Source: Methylovirgula sp.
Lineage (GTDB): Bacteria; Pseudomonadota; Alphaproteobacteria; Rhizobiales; Beijerinckiaceae
DNA length: 10,981 nt
NCBI GenBank assembly: GCA_030040215.1
Contig: JASHUD010000101.1
Span: forward strand, 1 to 10,981
Direction: 5' to 3'
The translations under genes were made by a program, and so were the position numbers. Within the stretch, counting starts at the first letter, position 1. Every line of letters starts with the position of its first letter. Below, one piece after another: positions 1-4,951 of the stretch. Below the pieces are notes generated by a model. It did no database searches, was not told the DNA's origin, and was given only the letters and a program-made list of their open reading frames with translations.

Positions 1-49
1 CAGAGGTTTGAATAAAGGTCGATTTCGTTTCGGGCGAGGTCTATCCTAG

Positions 50-790
50 ATGGTGACCATGACAAGCGATGTGACGCTTTCGGCCGCTGCCGCGGCGGGA
101 CTTTTGTCGTTCTTGAGCCCCTGCGTTTTGCCGCTTGTGCCGCCCTATCTCACCTTCATCGCCGGCACGACGATCGAAGACGTCGCCTATGAACGCGCCA
201 AGCGGGCGCAACGCGACGTCGTTCTCGCCGCCGTACTCTTCGTCCTCGGCTTTTCCACCGTGTTCGTGGCGCTTGGCGCGACGGCTTCCGTCTTCGGCGA
301 GGTACTGCGAGCGCATATTGCCGCGCTGTCGCTTTTCGCGGGCATCGCGATCATTCTGATGGGCCTCCATTTCCTCGGTGTCTTCCGTCTCGGTTTTCTT
401 TACCGCGAAAAGCGCGTCGAAGTGGAAAAGCCGCTTGGCCTCTGGGGCGCCTACGTGATGGGCCTTGCCTTCGCCTTCGGGTGGACGCCCTGCATCGGGC
501 CGATCCTCGCCGCCATTCTCGCAATTGCCGCGTCGGAAGAGACCGCCTGGCGCGGCGCCGTGCTGCTCGCGGTTTATTCGCTCGGGCTCGGCGTGCCGTT
601 TCTCATTGCGGCGATCGCGCTTGAGGTTTTCATCGGCTTTCTCAAACGATTCCGCGCGCACTTCCGCACCGTCGAGCGAATTGTCGGTGTCCTGTTGATT
701 GCGACCGGCATCGGATTTCTCACCGGCGCCATGCAGAATTTCTCGTTCTGGCTTTTGCAGACATTTCCGGGGCTCGCCAACATCGGCTAA
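50..790 (+). CDS. ccdA: CcdA-family cytochrome c biogenesis / thiol-disulfide electron transporter
   Basis: This is a 246-residue integral membrane protein of the short CcdA family (the transmembrane part of DsbD). The family carries reducing equivalents from cytoplasmic thioredoxin across the inner membrane to periplasmic thiol-disulfide proteins used in cytochrome c maturation and disulfide isomerisation. The two signature cysteines are present: Cys25 in LSPCVLPLVPPYL and Cys148 in GWTPCIGP, each at the start of a hydrophobic segment. About six hydrophobic stretches are visible (roughly residues 10-40, 58-80, 90-115, 133-160, 167-193 and 208-232), and the length is normal. ATG 50 is preceded by GAGG at 36-39, a good spacing; an in-frame ATG at 59 is possible but has no better site. 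It stands alone on its strand and its stop lies 4 bases from the stop of the convergent binding-protein gene. No thioredoxin-like partner or ccm gene is in view. Confidence 0.93.
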   Translation: MVTMTSDVTLSAAAAAGLLSFLSPCVLPLVPPYLTFIAGTTIEDVAYERAKRAQRDVVLAAVLFVLGFSTVFVALGATASVFGEVLRAHIAALSLFAGIAIILMGLHFLGVFRLGFLYREKRVEVEKPLGLWGAYVMGLAFAFGWTPCIGPILAAILAIAASEETAWRGAVLLAVYSLGLGVPFLIAAIALEVFIGFLKRFRAHFRTVERIVGVLLIATGIGFLTGAMQNFSFWLLQTFPGLANIG

Positions 791-794
791 GCGG

Positions 795-1898
795 CTATTC
801 GCCAAACCTCTCATATCCCATCTTTCCGTCGACGCCTTTCTTCCAAACGAAGACGACGTAATCGGGTTCGATGCGATCGCCCTTGGAATCGTAGGAAAGG
901 GTGCCAAGCACCGTCTTGAACGGCGCACCGGAATGGATGACTTTCGCCATCGCGGCGGGATCGAGCGAGCCGGCCGCTTCGGCGGCGCCTTCGATCACCT
1001 CGACCGCGGCGTAGGCGTAAAGCGTGTAGGTTTCGGGATCGATGCCGCGCGCTTCGAATCGCTGCACGGCCTGCGCGGCTTCCTGCCGCCGGCGCGGATC
1101 GGGCGGCAGCGTCAGGAGCGTTCCTTCGACCGCATCTCCCCCGGCCGCTGCGAAATCATCCGAGGCAATGCCGTCGGTGCCGAAGAGCACCGTATGCATT
1201 CCCTGCGCGCGCATTTGCCGGACGATGAGACCGGCATCGGCTGCGTCGCCGCCCCAATACAGGAAATCGGCACCCGACGCTCTGATCCGCGCGACGATCG
1301 CCGAGTAATCCTTCTGGTCTTTATCGACTCCGTCGTAGAGCACGTCCTTGATGCCGAGATCGAGGAGCGCCTTGCGCGTCTTGTCGGCAAGGTCTTTTCC
1401 GTAGGTAGTCCTGTCGTGAAGGATGGCGATCTTCTTGGCGCCTTGTGCCGCCAGATATTTTGCCGCGACACTCGCTTGCTGGTCGTCGCTGCCGCAGGTG
1501 CGAAAGACCAAATCGAGACCGCGTTCCGTCACCTGCGGATTGACCGAAGCCGGCGTAATGTCGAGGACGCCGTGATCGGAATAAATCTGCGAAGCGGGCA
1601 GGGTAACGGTCGAATTGAAGTGGCCGACGACAAAACGCATTTTTTGCGCGACGAAATTCCTGGCGACCGCGACGCCCTTCTTCGGATCGCTGCCGTCGTC
1701 GCCGATGTTGAGAACGAGATGCTGACCGAGAATGCCGCCTTTGGCATTGATGTCGAGCACGGCCTGCTCAACGCCGTTGCGAAGCTCGGCACCGAACGCG
1801 GCGTCGGGACCGGTGAGCGGTGCGCCGAGGCCGATCCTTGCCTGCGCGGCCGCCGGGGAAGCGAGCAGGAGCAGCAGTATCGACAGACAATGCTTCAT
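795..1898 (-). CDS. Branched-chain amino acid-type ABC transporter substrate-binding protein
   Basis: This 367-residue periplasmic binding protein belongs to the LivJ/LivK-like (Peripla_BP_6) family, which captures amino acids, amides or related small molecules for an ABC importer. Residues 1-20 form a signal peptide: MKHC, then a run of leucines, then SPAAAQA with likely cleavage near residue 18-20. Cys4 is not in a lipobox, so it should be soluble. The mature part opens with IGLGAPLTGPDAAFG and continues with DINAKGGILG, then YSDHGVLDITPASVNPQVTE and VFRTCGSDDQQ, all characteristic of the family. The open frame reaches 1970, but the start at 1898 gives a clean signal peptide and has GAAGG about 10 bases upstream. 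No permease or ATPase gene is nearby, so it is an orphan binding protein here and its ligand cannot be told. It is convergent with ccdA and divergent from the flavin reductase gene. Confidence 0.9.
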   Translation of the reverse strand: MKHCLSILLLLLASPAAAQARIGLGAPLTGPDAAFGAELRNGVEQAVLDINAKGGILGQHLVLNIGDDGSDPKKGVAVARNFVAQKMRFVVGHFNSTVTLPASQIYSDHGVLDITPASVNPQVTERGLDLVFRTCGSDDQQASVAAKYLAAQGAKKIAILHDRTTYGKDLADKTRKALLDLGIKDVLYDGVDKDQKDYSAIVARIRASGADFLYWGGDAADAGLIVRQMRAQGMHTVLFGTDGIASDDFAAAGGDAVEGTLLTLPPDPRRRQEAAQAVQRFEARGIDPETYTLYAYAAVEVIEGAAEAAGSLDPAAMAKVIHSGAPFKTVLGTLSYDSKGDRIEPDYVVFVWKKGVDGKMGYERFGE

Positions 1899-1924
1899 CT
1901 TCGGTCCTTCGGCCGCGGCCCGAT

Positions 1925-1953
1925 CCAATACTGAACGGCCGCGCCGAAAGCAA
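1925..1953 (-). promoter_or_regulatory. Weak candidate promoter for the substrate-binding protein gene
   Basis: On the minus strand TTGCTT (1953-1948) and TATTGG (1930-1925) are separated by 17 bases, 27 bases before the chosen start at 1898. Each box matches the sigma-70 consensus at only 3 of 6 positions, so this rests on spacing and location only. Confidence 0.22.
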
Positions 1954-1976
1954 AAGAGGAAACCGGGCATTGGTCT

Positions 1977-2004
1977 TTGTTTATCGCCTCCGCTTTGCTA
2001 TCTA
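1977..2004 (+). promoter_or_regulatory. Candidate promoter for the flavin reductase gene
   Basis: TTGTTT (1977-1982) and TATCTA (1999-2004) are 16 bases apart in the most AT-rich part of the divergent intergenic region, about 50 bases before the TTG start at 2057. This is the best sigma-70-like pair on the plus strand here, but alphaproteobacterial promoters are hard to call by eye. Confidence 0.3.
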
Positions 2005-2047
2005 TGGAGCAATAAATGCCCGTTTCCTCAACGAGATCGGGCGCTCT

Positions 2048-2052
2048 GGAGG
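2048..2052 (+). promoter_or_regulatory. Ribosome binding site that decides a TTG start
   Basis: GGAGG at 2048-2052 lies 4 bases before TTG 2057. The open frame runs back to 1820, but that upstream part covers the divergent promoter region and the start of the binding-protein gene and does not look like this family. This site makes TTG 2057 the most sensible start. Confidence 0.6.
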
Positions 2053-2056
2053 TCGC

Positions 2057-2569
2057 TTGGCCGAAAAAATCACGCAAACGGCAACGCTGCCCGTCGAACC
2101 GGCGCGATTTCGCGAAGCGATGAGCCGCGTCGGCGCGGCGGTTCACATCGTGACCACGGACGGCGCGGCGGGGCTTGCCGGAGTGACCGCGAGCGCGGTG
2201 ACTTCGATAACGCTCGAGCCGCCGATGATGCTGTTCTGCATCAACAAGAATTCACGCAGCGCCGCGAAGGTCATCGAGAACGGCGTGTTCTGCATCAACA
2301 CGCTGGCCCGCGCCGACCAGCGTCTCTCCGATATTTTTGCGGGCCGTACCGGCCTCAAGCCCGAGGAACGGTTTGCGGGAACGTTGTGGACGGCACTTTC
2401 GACCGGCGCGCCGGTGCTCGCCTCGGCGCTTGTCGCCTTCGATTGCCGCCTCGTCGAAGCCAAACCCGTGGGCACGCATCTCATGATGATCGGCGCGGTG
2501 GAAGCAATCGAGATCGCTCCCAAGGCCGAGGCATTGATGTACGCGCATCGCGAATATTGGCGGCTTTAG
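2057..2569 (+). CDS. Flavin reductase family protein (FMN-binding split-barrel, HpaC/RutF type)
   Basis: This 170-residue protein is a flavin reductase-like FMN-binding protein. Members reduce FMN or FAD with NAD(P)H and feed a partner two-component monooxygenase, or carry out related flavin chemistry in the cytoplasm. The whole fold is visible: ARFREAMSRVGAAVHIVTT at residues 16-34, GVTASAVTSITLEPPMMLFC at 42-61 (the flavin-binding stretch), then INKNSRS, FCINTL, a GTHLMMIGAVEAI segment with His141, and the C-terminal HREYWRL. Length is normal for the family. It starts at TTG, chosen because of GGAGG just upstream; the next in-frame ATG (residue 22) would remove the first strand. No monooxygenase gene is next to it, so the partner is unknown. 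It ends directly against the convergent DUF6101-like gene. Confidence 0.88.
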   Translation: MAEKITQTATLPVEPARFREAMSRVGAAVHIVTTDGAAGLAGVTASAVTSITLEPPMMLFCINKNSRSAAKVIENGVFCINTLARADQRLSDIFAGRTGLKPEERFAGTLWTALSTGAPVLASALVAFDCRLVEAKPVGTHLMMIGAVEAIEIAPKAEALMYAHREYWRL

Positions 2570-3013
2570 CTATTCCCAGGAAATGAGCTCGCGCGCCCAA
2601 CGAAGGATCTTGGCGGGCGTAGAGGGCCGTCCGGGCCGGCGGCGCAGCAGAATGCGCGGCCGCCGCTTGGCCAACGTCATGCTCCGCCGCCGCGGCGCCG
2701 GCGCGGCACGTACAATCCCGGCCAACGCCGGCAAGAGACGGATCCAGTCCTGCCAAAGATCCTCGGCATTCGCTTCTTCGAGGCGTACCGATAGATCGGG
2801 ATCGTCGTGGGCGAGAGTCAGGCGGCAGAAACGCCGGTCTCGGCGCGTCAGGAAGACCGCTCGATAGGCTTCGATCGCCACGCAGACGCGCATCTTGATG
2901 CCGCAGACGGTTCGGTCAATCCGCACGCCGTGCGGCGTGAGCCGGACCATCCGGACGCCGCCGTCGGCGCGCAGATCGGGTAGACGATAGGCCGTAACGT
3001 CGCAGTCGAGCAT
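2570..3013 (-). CDS. DUF6101-like protein, function unknown
   Basis: This 147-residue basic protein resembles the uncharacterised DUF6101 family found mainly in Hyphomicrobiales. Recognisable parts are ADGGVRMVRLTPHGVRIDRT (residues 16-35), then a GIKM segment and AYRAVFL, a central LTLAHDDPDLSVRL, and an Arg/Lys-rich C-terminal third with KRRPRILLRRRPGRPS. There is no signal peptide or membrane segment. The family match is from memory of the pattern, not a search. The ATG at 3013 has GAGAG about 8-12 bases upstream. Relatives often carry a longer N-terminus, so this copy is on the short side. The gene is divergent from the CysQ-like gene across a long gap and abuts the flavin reductase stop. 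The basic tail could bind nucleic acid, but that is inference. Confidence 0.72.
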   Translation of the reverse strand: MLDCDVTAYRLPDLRADGGVRMVRLTPHGVRIDRTVCGIKMRVCVAIEAYRAVFLTRRDRRFCRLTLAHDDPDLSVRLEEANAEDLWQDWIRLLPALAGIVRAAPAPRRRSMTLAKRRPRILLRRRPGRPSTPAKILRWARELISWE

Positions 3014-3333
3014 GATCCGCTCTCGATGGCCGTGCGCGGTGCGCGGCTTTGCCCAACTTGGCGCACGTTTTGGCTGCTTTTCAACATAGGAAGCGCTTGA
3101 CTTGGAATGGATTTCTGTCGCGATGCCTGCCCAATCGCCAATCCGAAGCCGACAATTTTAGGAAAACCGAAGGAAGGCACCTGCGACCGCCGTCGTCGCG
3201 GGCGCGGCGCGGGATTTGCGTTAACGTTCTGGAAAACCTGACCTCGCGCGCGTATGTTGGAGGAGCGGTCGGAACATTGAGGTGGAGTCCGCCTGACGCG
3301 AACTTCCACACCGACCGCCTTCCAAAACAGCTT
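3014..3333. other. Intergenic stretch without a recognised gene
   Basis: The 320 bases between the DUF6101-like gene and the small ORF hold no protein I recognise. The plus frame stays open from 3049 into the CysQ-like gene, but the upstream part does not resemble the family and the codon pattern is mixed. Visible items are an 8-base palindrome AAGCGCTT (3091-3098), TTGACT at 3097 without a convincing -10, GTTAAC at 3220-3225, and GGAGGAG at 3260-3266. Promoters for the divergent genes on both sides must lie here, but I cannot place them with confidence. Confidence 0.5.
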
Positions 3334-3341
3334 GGGAGAGG
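3334..3341 (+). promoter_or_regulatory. Strong Shine-Dalgarno in front of a small ORF
   Basis: GGGAGAGG at 3334-3341 lies immediately before ATG 3344, with its GGGAG core 5 bases away. It is one of the better ribosome binding sites in the window and has no other start to serve. Confidence 0.5.
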
Positions 3342-3343
3342 CG

Positions 3344-3451
3344 ATGTCGGCGCTTCGTCCGAACGCGCCCGAATTTGCGCATTTCGGCCGAACGTTTGCC
3401 GGAAATGCCGTACAATCCCAGTTCCTCGAATCGGAGATCGATCCGGCATGA
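3344..3451 (+). CDS. Possible small ORF (35 residues) coupled to the CysQ-like gene
   Basis: An ATG at 3344, with GGGAGAGG just upstream, opens 35 codons beginning MSALRPNAPEFAHFG and ending FLESEIDPA. Its TGA (3449-3451) overlaps the ATG (3448-3450) of the CysQ-like gene in the classic ATGA arrangement, which usually marks translational coupling. The peptide has no signal sequence, membrane helix or motif that I recognise. Its third-position G+C (about 20 of 34 sense codons after the start) looks lower than in the long genes, so it is not strongly gene-like by composition. It could be a leader peptide that controls translation of the next gene, a real small protein, or chance. The coding call rests on the start signal and the overlap only. 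Confidence 0.4.
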   Translation: MSALRPNAPEFAHFGRTFAGNAVQSQFLESEIDPA

Positions 3452-4332
3452 GCACGCCGCTTTTGAAGGAACCCATCGAGGCCGGCCACGCGGTTGCAGC
3501 CGGTTGGCGCGATCTCGATTGGGAGCGGCTTTCGCACGAAGACGACGTGGTAATCGCGCTCATCGATGCGACGCGCGCGGCCGGGCAATTGGCGCTCAAT
3601 TTCTTCCGCGCGGGCGAGAAGACCAAGGCGGCGATTACCCGAAAGGCGGGCGGCTCGCCGGTCACCGAGGCGGACCGCGCGGCCAATCGCTATCTCGAAC
3701 ACAAGCTGCGCAAGATGCTGCCGGATGCCGGCTGGCTTTCCGAGGAATCGGAAGATTCGCCGGAGCGGCTCGACCGCGACCTTCTGCTGATTGTCGATCC
3801 GATCGACGGCACGCGCAGTTTCGTCGCCGGCGATCTCGGCTGGGCGGTCGCCATCGGCGTCATCTACAAGCAGCGCCCGGTGATCGGCGTCGTCCATGCG
3901 CCGGCGCTTGGCGAAACCTATGTCGCGGTCAAGAACGCCGGCGCGCGGCGCAACGGACGCGAAATTCGGGTCGGCAACCGCAACCGATTGGACGCCCATG
4001 CGCGGGTCGCCGGTCCGCTCGCCATCGCCCAGCAATTGCGCCGGGCGGGACTCGAATTCGAACTGCTGCCGAAAATACCTTCGCTTGCGCTGCGCATCAC
4101 CAAGGTCGCGGCCGGAGCGCTCGACGCTTGCCTCGTTTCGGCCAATTCCTACGATTGGGACATTGCCGCGGCCGACCTGATCGTCGAAGAAGCCGGCGGT
4201 CGGCTCGCCGGTTTCGACGGCCGCCAAATCCTTTATAATCGCGTCGCTACGCAGCACGACGAACTCGCCGCGGGCTCCGTGCCGATCTTGGCCGAAATTG
4301 GCGCCGCGACTGGACAGGCGAGGGCACGATAG
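3448..4332 (+). CDS. CysQ-like 3'(2'),5'-bisphosphate nucleotidase / inositol monophosphatase family protein
   Basis: This 294-residue cytoplasmic phosphatase has the complete metal-dependent, lithium-sensitive phosphatase signature. VTEADRAAN is at 72-80, SEES at 98-101 (Glu100 a metal ligand), the core DPIDGTRSFVAG at 117-128 with Asp117 and Asp120, and YDWDIAAADLIVEEAGG at 235-251 with Asp238. The family hydrolyses 3'-phosphoadenosine 5'-phosphate, inositol phosphates or similar phosphomonoesters. In alphaproteobacteria this copy, next to DUF4170 and waaA, is usually annotated as CysQ-like, but motifs alone do not fix the substrate. ATG 3448 is chosen because GGAG lies at 3433-3436 and homology begins soon after; the frame stays open back to 3049. 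Upstream is the overlapping small ORF; downstream are a hairpin and DUF4170. A pmbA/tldD gene, which I recall in front of this gene in some relatives, is absent. Confidence 0.9.
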   Translation: MSTPLLKEPIEAGHAVAAGWRDLDWERLSHEDDVVIALIDATRAAGQLALNFFRAGEKTKAAITRKAGGSPVTEADRAANRYLEHKLRKMLPDAGWLSEESEDSPERLDRDLLLIVDPIDGTRSFVAGDLGWAVAIGVIYKQRPVIGVVHAPALGETYVAVKNAGARRNGREIRVGNRNRLDAHARVAGPLAIAQQLRRAGLEFELLPKIPSLALRITKVAAGALDACLVSANSYDWDIAAADLIVEEAGGRLAGFDGRQILYNRVATQHDELAAGSVPILAEIGAATGQARAR

Positions 4333-4377
4333 CTTGGTTCTTTTGCCCAATTTTTGCTAGAGCATCTTGCAAAGCAC

Positions 4378-4396
4378 GCGTCCTGGACGCTCTTTT
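4378..4396 (+). terminator. Short hairpin with T-rich tail after the CysQ-like gene
   Basis: GCGTC (4378-4382) and GACGC (4386-4390) form a 5-bp stem with a 3-base loop, followed by TCTTTT. It begins 45 bases after the CysQ-like stop. It is short, so termination may be partial or depend on the next hairpin. Confidence 0.35.
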
Positions 4397-4417
4397 CGGC
4401 TCGCGAAGGAGCCGTTT
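4397..4417 (+). terminator. GC-rich stem-loop with T tail between the CysQ-like gene and DUF4170
   Basis: CGGCTC (4397-4402) and GAGCCG (4409-4414) make a perfect 6-bp stem around the loop GCGAAG, followed by TTT and preceded by TCTTTT. It could act as an intrinsic terminator or attenuator, or fold in the DUF4170 leader. The T run after the stem is short, so the call is moderate. Confidence 0.45.
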
Positions 4418-4465
4418 CGTGGCCGGCCGGCGCGTCAAGCCGACAGCAAATCCCGAGTCGCCCGC

Positions 4466-4705
4466 ATGCAGAACGATGGTCGCAAACAGCTTCTTCATCT
4501 CGTATTTGGCGGCGAACTCGTCGATCTTGAAGGAACCGAATTCCGCGATCTCGATAACATCGACATTGTCGGCGTATTTCCCGACTACGAGTCGGCCCAT
4601 CAGGCTTGGAAGGCAAAGGCATTGGCCACCGTGGACAATGCCCATATGCGTTACTTCGTGGCTCACCTTCACCGGCTTCTCGATCCCTCCGAGACGGGCG
4701 AGTAA
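4466..4705 (+). CDS. DUF4170 protein, function unknown
   Basis: This is a 79-residue protein of the DUF4170 family, a small conserved alphaproteobacterial protein of unknown role. Its gene commonly sits beside a CysQ-like gene and the Kdo transferase. The family pattern is obvious: LLHLVFGGELVDLEGTEF near the N-terminus, then DIVGVFPDYESAHQAWKAKA and TVDNAHMRYFVAHLHRLLDP near the C-terminus. Length is typical. ATG 4466 is the natural family start, although the Shine-Dalgarno is poor (only CGAG around 4454-4457). The frame is open back to TTG 4367, but that part overlaps the hairpins and is not family-like. No membrane segment is seen. The gene is followed at once by two hairpins, so it seems to end a transcription unit rather than run into waaA. 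Confidence 0.88.
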   Translation: MQNDGRKQLLHLVFGGELVDLEGTEFRDLDNIDIVGVFPDYESAHQAWKAKALATVDNAHMRYFVAHLHRLLDPSETGE

Positions 4706-4707
4706 CC

Positions 4708-4726
4708 CGCAGTCACTGCGTTTTTT
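4708..4726 (+). terminator. Intrinsic terminator after DUF4170
   Basis: CGCAG (4708-4712), loop TCA, CTGCG (4716-4720), then six T residues (4721-4726), starting two bases after the DUF4170 stop. The stem is short but the uninterrupted T6 makes this the most convincing intrinsic terminator in the window. Confidence 0.6.
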
Positions 4727-4747
4727 CCCGCTGATGCGCGGGTCTTT
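4727..4747 (+). terminator. Second hairpin of a tandem terminator
   Basis: CCCGC (4727-4731) and GCGGG (4738-4742) pair around the loop TGATGC and are followed by TCTTT. It directly follows the first terminator, giving a back-to-back pair. Confidence 0.45.
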
Positions 4748-4857
4748 AGCCATTAAACTGTCGCTTTCGCCCGCAATACCGGGCATTCTTACCGAAGCTG
4801 TGCGCTTGATGAGGCGCGAGACAACCACTTTCGATTTGCAGCGATCTGGTCGGTCCC

Positions 4858-4891
4858 TTCTTGACGAGGACGATTTCTTGACGAGGGCGAT
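4858..4891 (+). repeat. 17-bp direct tandem duplication upstream of waaA
   Basis: Two adjacent 17-base units, TTCTTGACGAGGACGAT (4858-4874) and the same with one A-to-G change (4875-4891), sit 60-95 bases before the waaA start. A 17-base unit would shift a reading frame, so this is probably not coding. Each unit contains TTGACG, a good -35-like hexamer. The second one (4878-4883) is 18 bases before GAAATT (4902-4907), so the repeat may duplicate part of the waaA promoter; that role is inference. Confidence 0.75.
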
Positions 4892-4907
4892 TTCGACTGG
4901 AGAAATT
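4878..4907 (+). promoter_or_regulatory. Candidate waaA promoter inside the duplication
   Basis: TTGACG (4878-4883) and GAAATT (4902-4907) are separated by 18 bases, about 45 bases before the waaA ATG. The -35 box is good and the -10 box is poor. The tandem terminators upstream make a waaA-specific promoter in this 200-base stretch likely. Confidence 0.35.
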
Positions 4908-4951
4908 AGAGCGCTTGCCGAGTAGTTCGGGGAGCGGTCCCCCCGCTAAAC

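Noticed and set aside
41..928. 295-codon minus-strand frame over ccdA
   Set aside because: The translation is rich in Arg, Glu and Gly with no fold-like pattern, and it lies opposite a clear membrane protein gene.
699..1934. 411-codon plus-strand frame opposite the binding-protein gene
   Set aside because: No domain is visible, and it overlaps the end of ccdA and the antisense of a complete Liv-type binding protein.
3271..3300. EcfG-type general stress promoter (GGAAC) upstream of the CysQ-like gene
   Set aside because: GGAAC at 3271-3275 has no GTT at the required 16-17 base spacing.
3049..3447. N-terminal extension of the CysQ-like frame back to 3049, or a TTG start near 3278 after GGAGGAG
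   Set aside because: The extra residues do not resemble the family, and ATG 3448 has its own GGAG site and fits the usual length.
2848..4350. 500-codon open frame on the minus strand opposite the CysQ-like gene
   Set aside because: It mirrors a confidently identified phosphatase gene and has no recognisable domain. Long antisense frames are expected in GC-rich DNA.
4734..4925. Possible 63-codon small ORF between DUF4170 and waaA
   Set aside because: It starts inside a terminator hairpin without a ribosome site and contains the 17-bp tandem duplication, which would break a frame. I also looked for a remnant of the missing DUF374 acyltransferase here and saw none.
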